A stretch of DNA of 5,597 nucleotides from an uncultured Erysipelotrichaceae bacterium. GTDB lineage: Bacteria; Bacillota_I; Bacilli_A; Erysipelotrichales; Erysipelotrichaceae. The position numbers and the translations under genes are program-made. Numbering within the stretch: position 1 is the first letter of the stretch; each line of letters begins with the position of its first letter. The notes below the pieces were generated by a model that saw only the letters and a program-made list of their open reading frames with translations, had not been told where the DNA came from and did no database searches. This document shows positions 1-4,735 of this stretch, in pieces. The DNA lies in the NCBI GenBank assembly GCA_902796465.1, contig CADBPK010000062.1, positions 1 to 5,597 of the forward strand, written 5' to 3'.

Positions 1-133
1 AGTTGATGCCGCCCAGTACGGCCCTGCGCAGGGCTTTTACGGCTTCCTGTCTGTCAGCTTCATGAATGTAGGCTGTGCCGATGCCGATCTCGCTGATCCG
101 GTCACCGGTCTTTCTGTTGATGCGGTATTTCAT
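1..133 (-). CDS. Aldo/keto reductase, N-terminal fragment (gene runs off the left edge)
   Basis: Only the first 44 codons are present; the gene continues beyond position 1. The reading frame begins with ATG at 133-131 and encodes MKYRINRKTGDRISEIGIGT followed by a helix ending in GGIN. This is the usual opening of NADPH-dependent aldo/keto reductases of the kind that often carry a C-terminal ferredoxin-like Fe-S domain: a first beta strand, a G-x-G-T turn, then the helix leading to the G-I-N-x-x-D segment that holds the catalytic aspartate. The tetrad residues and any Fe-S part lie outside the window. An AAAGGA-type ribosome binding site (138-146) precedes the start. The gene sits 14 bases after the lipoprotein stop and is probably the last visible gene of the minus-strand operon. 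Its N-terminus differs from that of the complete aldo/keto reductase at 2969-4087, so it is a paralogue and not a local duplicate. Family assignment is fairly secure; the substrate is unknown. Confidence 0.8.
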   Translation of the reverse strand, partial: MKYRINRKTGDRISEIGIGTAYIHEADRQEAVKALRRAVLGGIN

Positions 134-147
134 ATAGTTTCCTTTCG

Positions 148-657
148 TTATTCCAGTACAAAGGTGAGGGTGACATCCCCGTTCCCGAGCAGTTCACGCA
201 TACGGGACGCGGAAACACCGTCCGCTTTTCCAAGGCGTGTATAAGCCCAGGAATTGGAACCGTAGAAGATGACGACCTGGTTTCCGGAATACAGCACGAT
301 ATCGCCGGCCTGCGTTACGGTCTGTCTGTCGCTGCGGGGCAGGTCTCTGCCAAGTGAGCCGACCTGTTCGAATCCGCCGTACATGGACATATTTACATGG
401 AGCGGTTCCGACGCGGCCAATTCCGTCAGCGCCTGCACGCTTTGGTTGTCTTCCCAGATCACGGGCAGTTCCGTTTCATTGATATACAGATGCATTGTCT
501 TTTCCATATGTTCCTCCTCCTGTATTTCTTCCTCTTGTTTTGTTTCCGGTGTGGGTTCCGGTGTCTCAGCCTGTTCCGGCGCCGCGCAGGCGGCTGTACC
601 GGAAAGCAGAATGAGACCGGCTGCCAGGGCAGCCAGTCTTCTCGTTGTTTTCATCAT
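148..657 (-). CDS. Predicted lipoprotein with cyclophilin-like domain
   Basis: The 169-residue product starts MMKTTRR, followed by a hydrophobic segment (about residues 8-20) and a possible lipobox ending at Cys24 (T-A-A-C). Threonine at -3 is unusual, so lipidation is likely but not certain. Residues 25-50 form a Pro/Glu/Gln-rich linker. Residues 53-169 match the small cyclophilin-like beta-barrel family: an LYINETELPV strand, MYGGFEQVGSLG at 92-103, a T-QAGDIVLYSGNQ stretch at 115-127 and FYGSNSWAYTRLG at 131-143. The fold resembles cyclophilin, but prolyl-isomerase activity is not established for this family. The gene starts 4 bases after the hydrolase stop with only a weak GAAG upstream, so it probably depends on translational coupling. 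Met51 has an ideal ribosome binding site of its own, so a shorter cytoplasmic product (148-507, 119 residues) is possible. Members of this family are often found next to aldo/keto reductases and hydrolases. Confidence 0.82.
   Translation of the reverse strand: MMKTTRRLAALAAGLILLSGTAACAAPEQAETPEPTPETKQEEEIQEEEHMEKTMHLYINETELPVIWEDNQSVQALTELAASEPLHVNMSMYGGFEQVGSLGRDLPRSDRQTVTQAGDIVLYSGNQVVIFYGSNSWAYTRLGKADGVSASRMRELLGNGDVTLTFVLE
511..521 (-). promoter_or_regulatory. Strong internal ribosome binding site before Met51 of the lipoprotein gene
   Basis: Read on the minus strand the sequence is AGGAGGAGGAACATATG. It holds two overlapping AGGAGG cores, 5 and 8 bases from the ATG at 507-505. It is far stronger than the site before the annotated start at 657. 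It lies in the Glu codons of the linker, exactly where the cyclophilin-like domain begins. It could drive a signal-less product, or it could be a by-product of GAG-rich coding. Confidence 0.5.
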
Positions 658-661
658 TATT

Positions 662-1663
662 TTACTTCAGATATTCCCGGAAGAAGGATTCCAGTTTATC
701 AAACGGGATCAGGTTCTTTCCGCCGCCGTCATACAGGTCTGTATGGGAAGCGCCCGGGATGATCATGAGTTCCTTGTTGTCTGTGTATTTGCTGTCACGG
801 ATCATGTCAGCGTAGGCATCTCTGCTGAAGTAGCAGGAGTGTGCCTTGTCGCCGTGAACGAGCAGGACAGCGGAACGGATCTCATTGCTGTAGCACAGGA
901 TCGGCTGGTTGACGAACGATTCACGGCCGATGACATTCCAGCCGCCGTTGGAATTGAGCGAACGGGCATGATAGCCGCGCGGTGTCTTGTAGTAGTCATA
1001 GTAGTCTTTGACGAAGTACGGCGCGTCTTCCGGCAGCGGAGCGACGACACCGCCTCCCAGCTTGTATTCTCCTGCTTTCAGGTCTTCTAGACGCTGTGCG
1101 CTCATAGCCGCCTTATGGGCATAACGTACTTCTTCGCTGTCTTCGGAATCAAAGTATCCTTTGGCACTGACGCGTGTCATATCATACATGGTCATTGCGG
1201 CAGTTGCCTTGATGCGCGGATCAAGTGCGGCTGCGTTGATGGACATGCCGCCCCAGCCGCAGATCCCGATGATGCCGATGCGTTCCGGATCTGCCTTTTC
1301 ATGCAGGGAAAGAAAATCCACCGCTGCCATGAAGTCTTCGGTATTGATGTCAGGACTTGCCATATAACGGACATTCCCGCCGCTTTCGCCTGTAAAGGAC
1401 GGATCAAATGCCAGGGTCATGAATCCGCGTTCCGCCATAGTCTGCGCATACAGACCGGAGCACTGTTCCTTGACAGCACCGAACGGACCGGATACGGCGA
1501 TGGCCGGCAGCTTGTCTCCGGCATTGACCGGAATGTACAGGTCAGCTGCCAGGGTGATGCCGTAACGGTTCACAAATGTCACTTTGGAGTGATTTACTTT
1601 ATCGCTTTTCGGAAATGTTTTGTCCCAATCCTGTGTGAGTTTCAGTTCTTCTTTTCTGATCAT
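662..1663 (-). CDS. Alpha/beta hydrolase with Cys in the nucleophile elbow
   Basis: The 333-residue protein has an alpha/beta hydrolase fold related to the S15/dienelactone-hydrolase-like group (YcjY/FrsA-type annotations). The N-terminal beta strands (about 26-45) contain FVNRYGITLAADLYIP. LPAIAVSGPFGAVKEQ (52-66) carries the oxyanion-loop region. The elbow is IGICGWGG (132-139), with Cys135 where serine is usual. A catalytic acid is likely near LLVHGDKAHS (267-276, candidate Asp272), and His307 in PGASHTDLYD completes a triad. There is no signal peptide, so it should act in the cytoplasm, on an ester, thioester or similar carbonyl substrate that cannot be named. The start at 1663 has an AAGGAG site 8 bases upstream (1672-1677). 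It follows the 73-residue gene by 15 bases and precedes the lipoprotein by 4, so it is the second gene of the operon. Length is normal and the frame is intact. Confidence 0.9.
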   Translation of the reverse strand: MIRKEELKLTQDWDKTFPKSDKVNHSKVTFVNRYGITLAADLYIPVNAGDKLPAIAVSGPFGAVKEQCSGLYAQTMAERGFMTLAFDPSFTGESGGNVRYMASPDINTEDFMAAVDFLSLHEKADPERIGIIGICGWGGMSINAAALDPRIKATAAMTMYDMTRVSAKGYFDSEDSEEVRYAHKAAMSAQRLEDLKAGEYKLGGGVVAPLPEDAPYFVKDYYDYYKTPRGYHARSLNSNGGWNVIGRESFVNQPILCYSNEIRSAVLLVHGDKAHSCYFSRDAYADMIRDSKYTDNKELMIIPGASHTDLYDGGGKNLIPFDKLESFFREYLK

Positions 1664-1678
1664 GTTCTGTCTCCTTTT

Positions 1679-1900
1679 TTACAGTTCTGTCTTTGTCTGC
1701 CGGATCAGATAATCCAGACAGTCAACTTTCCGCTGACTCTCGCGGAGTTCCTCCATGCGGCTGCACCGGCATCTGCGCAGAAACAGGATCAGATCTTTCA
1801 TGTCATCGTTCTGATACAGGTGCTCCGCTTTCTTCAGGTCGCTGTCAGCACATCCCGCATCTTTCAGGTTTACCAGTATCTCTTTCAGTTTCTGTTCCAT
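1679..1900 (-). CDS. Small helical protein of unknown function (73 residues)
   Basis: I recognise the type as a small conserved Bacillota protein, but no function is known to me. The product is almost entirely charged amphipathic helix: MEQKLKEILVNLKDAG, then DLKKAEHLYQNDDMKDLILF, then a FLRRCRCSRMEEL core, then a C-terminal helix with QRKVDCLDYLIRQT. It has four cysteines (17, 44, 46 and 61) and no transmembrane segment or signal peptide. The last two helices resemble the coiled-coil/effector portion seen in some MerR-type regulators, but no helix-turn-helix is present. A GGAGG site (1906-1910) lies 5 bases before the ATG. It is the first gene of the minus-strand operon, next to the divergent LysR control region, and is followed after 15 bases by the hydrolase. 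This makes a partner or regulator role for the operon plausible, as inference only. Confidence 0.8.
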   Translation of the reverse strand: MEQKLKEILVNLKDAGCADSDLKKAEHLYQNDDMKDLILFLRRCRCSRMEELRESQRKVDCLDYLIRQTKTEL

Positions 1901-1984
1901 GGCAGCCTCCGTGCTTCCGCTGTTTACATCTTCATGATAGGAAGGAAGAAGAAATTTCGCTAATAGTTATAATGCATATCGTGA

Positions 1985-2001
1985 TATTCCGTAATGGAAT
2001 A
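1985..2001. promoter_or_regulatory. Candidate LysR-type operator (T-N11-A dyad)
   Basis: This is a perfect 6-base inverted repeat, TATTCC and GGAATA, around a 5-base spacer. The inner TTCC-N5-GGAA gives the T-N11-A form of LysR boxes. It ends two bases before the best -10 of the plus-strand gene, which fits autorepression, and lies upstream of the minus-strand operon, which fits activation. Confidence 0.45.
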
Positions 2002-2002
2002 G

Positions 2003-2008
2003 TATAAT
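2003..2008 (+). promoter_or_regulatory. Probable -10 element of the LysR-type gene
   Basis: A consensus TATAAT hexamer stands 30 bases before the plus-strand start codon, giving a leader of roughly 18 bases with AAGGAG at 2020-2025. No good -35 is found at 16-18 bases; the best match is TCGTGA near 1979. That would suit a weak or regulated promoter. An identical TATAAT at 1968-1973 is a less well placed alternative. Confidence 0.4.
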
Positions 2009-2032
2009 ATCTGTATATTAAGGAGTATAAAA

Positions 2033-2914
2033 ATGGAAATACGCACATTGAGATACTTCCTGGCTGTTGCCAGGGAAGAGAATATGACAAGGGCAGCCAG
2101 CCTTCTGCATGTCACCCAGCCGACTTTGTCCAAACAGCTGAAAAGCCTGGAAGATGAACTTGGAAAGAAACTGTTTACCCGGCACAGTTTTCATATTGAA
2201 CTGACGGAAGAAGGGGTATTGCTGCGGAACCGGGCAGAGGACCTGGTTTCGATGGCAGACAAGATCGAACAGGAATTCCTTTCGCTGGATGAGATCACAG
2301 GCGGCGATCTGTATTTCGGTCTGGCTGAGTCATATCAGATCCGCCATCTGGCACGGGAACTCCGTACCTTCAAGGAATATTATCCGGGCCTGCGCTACCA
2401 TATCAGCAGCGGCGATACGGAACAGGTTACGGAAAAACTGGATAAGGGACTGCTGGATTTCGCGGTGATCTGCGAAACACCGGATGAAAGAAAATACAGT
2501 TATATATGTTTTCCCGAATCGGATTATTTCGGCGCGGTATTTCCGGCGGATTCCCCGATGGCAGGAAAGGACAGCGTCACGGCAGATGACCTGGCCGGGC
2601 TGCCGCTGTTCTGCTCAAACCAGAGCTGGGAAAATGACATCCGTCCGTGGGCAGGGGAGAAGTTCGATGACCTGCATCTCGAAGGGACATTCCGGCTGTC
2701 TTACAACGGATCCATGTTTGCGAAGGAAGGCCTCGGTATTCTTCTGACCCTGAATAACCTGGTGAATACATCAGCGGAAAGCGGTCTGGTATTCCGTCCG
2801 CTTCAGCCGCATCTTGAAATGAAGATGTATCTGATCTGGAACAGGTACCAGAGCTTCACGCCGATCGCAGAGCGTTTCCTGAAACAGATCCGGCAGTCAT
2901 TTTCAGAAGAATAA
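2033..2914 (+). CDS. LysR-family transcriptional regulator
   Basis: The 293-residue length is typical of the family. Residues 2-62 form the N-terminal winged helix-turn-helix: MEIRTLRYFLAVAREENMTR, AASLLHVTQPTLSKQLKSLE with the recognition helix at about 29-39, and the wing KKLFTRHSFHIELTEEG. A linker helix spans about 63-88. Residues 92-290 match the periplasmic-binding-like effector domain: DLYFGLAES at 92-100, a hinge around 139-147 (GLLDFAVIC) and the second lobe LFCSNQSWENDIRPW. The inducer cannot be predicted. The start is set by AAGGAG seven bases upstream. The gene is divergent from the small-protein/hydrolase/lipoprotein operon, and LysR regulators commonly control the divergent unit as well as themselves, so that operon is the likely target (inference). 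Transcription ends at the hairpin at 2945-2967. Confidence 0.95.
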   Translation: MEIRTLRYFLAVAREENMTRAASLLHVTQPTLSKQLKSLEDELGKKLFTRHSFHIELTEEGVLLRNRAEDLVSMADKIEQEFLSLDEITGGDLYFGLAESYQIRHLARELRTFKEYYPGLRYHISSGDTEQVTEKLDKGLLDFAVICETPDERKYSYICFPESDYFGAVFPADSPMAGKDSVTADDLAGLPLFCSNQSWENDIRPWAGEKFDDLHLEGTFRLSYNGSMFAKEGLGILLTLNNLVNTSAESGLVFRPLQPHLEMKMYLIWNRYQSFTPIAERFLKQIRQSFSEE

Positions 2915-2915
2915 T

Positions 2916-2942
2916 AAAAAGCGCATGCCTTTCAGCATACGC
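2916..2942 (-). terminator. Intrinsic terminator for the minus-strand aldo/keto reductase operon
   Basis: On the minus strand an 8-base stem (GCGTATGC and GCATGCGC, arms at 2935-2942 and 2921-2928, six-base loop) is followed directly by TTTTTATTATT. In RNA the single non-Watson-Crick position is a G-U wobble on this strand but a C-A mismatch on the plus strand. The hairpin is therefore built for the minus-strand transcript, which comes from the gene ending at 2969. Confidence 0.75.
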
Positions 2943-2944
2943 GC

Positions 2945-2967
2945 AGTCTGCGTCTGCAGACTTTTTT
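2945..2967 (+). terminator. Intrinsic terminator for the LysR-type gene
   Basis: A perfect 7-base stem (AGTCTGC, loop GTCT, GCAGACT) is followed at once by a T run on the plus strand, 30 bases after the LysR stop codon. The T run ends one base before the stop codon of the convergent aldo/keto reductase. Confidence 0.8.
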
Positions 2968-2968
2968 G

Positions 2969-4087
2969 TTATTTGTCGAACTGTTCCGCAGTCTGTGCCA
3001 GCAGGTCACGGATCGGGAGGTGCTGCGGACATACGCGTTCGCATTTGCCGCAGCGGATGCAGTCGGAAGCACGGCCGTGTTCACTGACTGCCCTGTCATA
3101 GTAATGGGATGCGTTCCAGTCATTGAAGATCTTCATCGCGTTGTAGCAGGAGAACAGATCCGGGATCAGGATGTTCTTCGGGCAGGAACTCTCCTCGATG
3201 CAGTAGCGGCAGGAAGTGCAGGGGATCGCATGCATGGAGTCATATACCGCAACGACCTGTCTGATCGCTTCGAGCTCTTTTTCATTCAGAGGCTGGAAAT
3301 CTTCCATGAAGGATACGTTGTCGATCATCTGTTCCATATTGCTCATGCCGGAAAGGACGACCCGGATGTTTTTGAAGCCGGCTGCGAAGCGGACAGCATA
3401 GCTTGCGTAGGAACCGCCGTGCAGGTCATCCAGATATTTCTTTGCGTCTGCCGGCAGGTTGACCAGGCTGCCTCCCTTGACCGGTTCCATGACGAGCACA
3501 GGCTTGTCATGTTTCTCGCATACTTCGTATACTTTGCGGGATTCCACCGCTGCGCTTTCATAATCGAGGTAATTGAACTGGATCTGAACGATCTCGATCT
3601 CCGGGTATTCGGTAAGGATCCGGTCCAGTACTTCCGCCTTGTCATGGAAGGAAATGCCGACATGCTTTACCTTGCCTTCTTTCTTCAGATCGAATGCTGT
3701 TTCAAATGCACGGGCTTTTTTGAACTCTTCAAAGATATTGCTGTTCTGGGCGTGCATGAGATAAAAATCAAAGTAGTCCACACCGCAGGCTTCCAGCTGT
3801 TTCTGAAAGAGGGGACGGATCTCTTCTTCCTTTTTGAAATAGCTTCCTGTCAGCTTGTTTGTGAGGATAAATTTTTCCCGCGGATATCGCTTTGCCACAC
3901 ATTCACGGACTGCAATTTCGCTTTTTCCGTGGATGTAGCCATGGGCTGTATCGAAATAATTGAAACCGTGATCGATGAAGTAATCCACCATTCTGCAGGT
4001 CTCTTCGTAATTGACTTCATCGCCGTTCATCGGCAGGCGCATCATGCCGAATCCGAATTTCTTCTGAATAAATTCAAACTGTTCCAT
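2969..4087 (-). CDS. Aldo/keto reductase with C-terminal double Fe-S cysteine domain
   Basis: The 372-residue protein has two parts. Residues 8-285 form the AKR (beta/alpha)8 barrel with the full catalytic tetrad: Asp46 (NYFDTAHGY), Tyr51, Lys78 (LTNKL) and His112 (YLMHAQ). LVMEPVKGGSL at 198-208 and VLSGMSNMEQM at 244-254 are late-barrel and cofactor-site motifs of the family. Residues 286-360 carry two ferredoxin-like cysteine sets, C290-x2-C-x2-C-x5-CP and C343-x2-C-x2-C-x3-CP, likely to hold two [4Fe-4S] clusters. The protein is probably a cytoplasmic oxidoreductase that could exchange electrons with a partner rather than only with NAD(P)H; the substrate is unknown. AGGAGG (4095-4100) lies seven bases before the ATG. 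The start overlaps the stop of the upstream flavoprotein gene by one base (TAATG), implying coupled translation. Both reading frame and length are intact. Confidence 0.95.
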   Translation of the reverse strand: MEQFEFIQKKFGFGMMRLPMNGDEVNYEETCRMVDYFIDHGFNYFDTAHGYIHGKSEIAVRECVAKRYPREKFILTNKLTGSYFKKEEEIRPLFQKQLEACGVDYFDFYLMHAQNSNIFEEFKKARAFETAFDLKKEGKVKHVGISFHDKAEVLDRILTEYPEIEIVQIQFNYLDYESAAVESRKVYEVCEKHDKPVLVMEPVKGGSLVNLPADAKKYLDDLHGGSYASYAVRFAAGFKNIRVVLSGMSNMEQMIDNVSFMEDFQPLNEKELEAIRQVVAVYDSMHAIPCTSCRYCIEESSCPKNILIPDLFSCYNAMKIFNDWNASHYYDRAVSEHGRASDCIRCGKCERVCPQHLPIRDLLAQTAEQFDK

Positions 4088-4617
4088 TACTTTTCCTCCT
4101 GTAATGATCTGCCGAAGCGGTACAATTCCTGTCGTTTTTTCTCTGATTTGTTTTCATCGCCGTTGGCGGTGAAGATGCCGGTGTTTTCCACGCCCCAGTA
4201 TTCAACGATACCCTGGAAGTACTCTGTAATAGCTGCGGCATAGACAAATTTGTCGCCGGAGCTCATGATCAGCGCAGTCTTCTTCACGTTTTCCGGTACG
4301 CCGATGGCATATGTCCTGTGGATCAGGGCCTGCAGCTGGGCGGAGAAAGTGAAATAGTAGATCGGGGAAGCGAATACGACCATATCGGCGCTGAGAATCT
4401 CCGGATAAATCTCTTGCATGTCATCTTTCTGGACACACACGCCTTTTTCCTTTTCATGGCAGTATTCGCATGCCAAGCATCCGCGTATATTCTTATGCGC
4501 TGCCTGTATGACAATGACTTCATTGCCCGCTTCTTCTGCGCCTTTCCGGAAGGCACTGACCATGTCCGCTGTCGCTCCGTTCACGTGCGGGCTGCCGTTA
4601 AGTACAAGTATTTTCAT
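4087..4617 (-). CDS. Flavodoxin-fold NAD(P)H:FMN reductase, iron-sulfur-flavoprotein-like
   Basis: The 176-residue protein opens with MKILVLNGSPHVNGATADMV, the first strand plus phosphate-binding loop of the NADPH-dependent FMN reductase/flavodoxin fold. Cysteines 47, 50, 53 and 61 form C-x2-C-x2-C-x7-C followed by VQKDDM. This is the compact motif that binds a [4Fe-4S] cluster in iron-sulfur flavoproteins (Isf). FASPIYYFTFSAQLQALIHRTY (83-104) is the second FMN loop and following helix, and ALIMSSGD (115-122) the third. It should be a soluble electron-transfer flavoprotein. The start at 4617 is preferred because AGAAGGAG (4623-4630) lies five bases before it. An upstream in-frame ATG at 4641 falls inside the promoter -10. 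The aldo/keto reductase follows with a one-base overlap, so the two probably work together, for example with the flavoprotein feeding or draining electrons (inference). Confidence 0.9.
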   Translation of the reverse strand: MKILVLNGSPHVNGATADMVSAFRKGAEEAGNEVIVIQAAHKNIRGCLACEYCHEKEKGVCVQKDDMQEIYPEILSADMVVFASPIYYFTFSAQLQALIHRTYAIGVPENVKKTALIMSSGDKFVYAAAITEYFQGIVEYWGVENTGIFTANGDENKSEKKRQELYRFGRSLQEEK

Positions 4618-4622
4618 GCATG

Positions 4623-4630
4623 CTCCTTCT
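4623..4630 (-). promoter_or_regulatory. Ribosome binding site that fixes the flavoprotein start at 4617
   Basis: Minus-strand AGAAGGAG is followed by CATGC and the ATG at 4617-4615. The in-frame ATG at 4641 has no such site and lies within the promoter, so the first eight residues of the longest reading frame (MIKSEGAC) are not expected to be translated. Confidence 0.75.
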
Positions 4631-4636
4631 GATTTG

Positions 4637-4667
4637 ATCATACAGGATAAAGCGTACTCTAAGTCAA
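4637..4667 (-). promoter_or_regulatory. MerR-type promoter of the flavoprotein/aldo-keto reductase operon
   Basis: On the minus strand a -35 TTGACT (4662-4667) and a -10 TATGAT (4637-4642) are separated by 19 bases instead of 17. The spacer has an imperfect dyad, AGAGT-ACGCT, centred on GTAC. A long spacer with a central dyad directly after TTGACT is the hallmark of promoters untwisted by MerR-family regulators. The CTTGACTTAGAGT half resembles the aldehyde/electrophile-responsive NmlR/AdhR-type operators, though the right half has drifted. The predicted transcription start is near 4630, giving a very short leader that begins at the ribosome binding site. No merR gene lies in the window, so a trans-acting regulator must be assumed. 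Confidence 0.65.
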
Positions 4668-4688
4668 GGGGAGTTTATTTTTCTGCAT

Positions 4689-4726
4689 AAAAAAGACAAT
4701 GTCTTATGGAGACATTGTCCTTTTTT
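4689..4726 (-). terminator. Strong intrinsic terminator for the ABC ATPase gene (bidirectional shape)
   Basis: A perfect 10-base stem (GACAATGTCT and AGACATTGTC, arms 4695-4704 and 4710-4719, five-base loop) is followed on the minus strand directly by TTTTTT (4689-4694), beginning about 17 bases after the ABC gene's stop codon. A T run also follows on the plus strand (4721-4726) after one C, so it could stop transcription both ways. It separates the ABC gene from the promoter at 4637-4667. Confidence 0.9.
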
Positions 4727-4735
4727 GTATCCTGA

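Larger units (their letters stand above)
1901..2032. promoter_or_regulatory. Divergent control region between the small-protein operon and lysR-type gene
   Basis: This 132-base gap must hold the promoters for both divergent units. The half nearest lysR (about 1961-2020) is AT-rich and dense in inverted repeats. ATATC-GT-GATAT lies at 1976-1987, TATTCC-GTAAT-GGAATA at 1985-2001, and TAATAT-CTGT-ATATTA at 2005-2020. The middle one contains TTCC-N5-GGAA (1987-1999), a T-N11-A arrangement with symmetric arms as expected of a LysR box. The half nearer 1901 shows only the ribosome binding site of the small gene. I could not assign a convincing promoter for the minus strand; the ATTATA/TATAAC cluster around 1966-1973 is the best -10 candidate there. 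A LysR protein bound at 1976-2001 would be placed to act on both promoters. Confidence 0.55.

Noticed and set aside
269..1963. Plus-strand open frames opposite the lipoprotein, hydrolase and small-protein genes (269-1090 and 1115-1963)
   Set aside because: They have Cys/Phe/Val-rich, domain-free translations, no ribosome binding sites, and run across gene boundaries of the real minus-strand operon.
1968..1973. TATAAT as main -10 of the LysR-type gene
   Set aside because: It lies 60 bases before the start with no -35 at proper distance; the identical hexamer at 2003-2008 is better placed. Its reverse complement may instead belong to the minus-strand promoter.
2966..4243. Long plus-strand open frame (425 codons) opposite the aldo/keto reductase and part of the flavoprotein gene
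   Set aside because: It starts with TTG inside the LysR terminator T run, lacks a ribosome binding site, has no recognisable domain, and lies entirely opposite genes with clear catalytic motifs. It is an antisense artefact of codon choice.
4639..4641. Upstream in-frame ATG for the flavoprotein gene
   Set aside because: It lies inside the -10 hexamer of the operon promoter, has no ribosome binding site, and adds eight residues ahead of the conserved MKILVLNGSP start.
4689..4726. The palindrome as a regulator operator or small mobile repeat
   Set aside because: The perfect stem directly followed by T runs just downstream of a stop codon is fully explained as a terminator, and no second copy occurs in the window.
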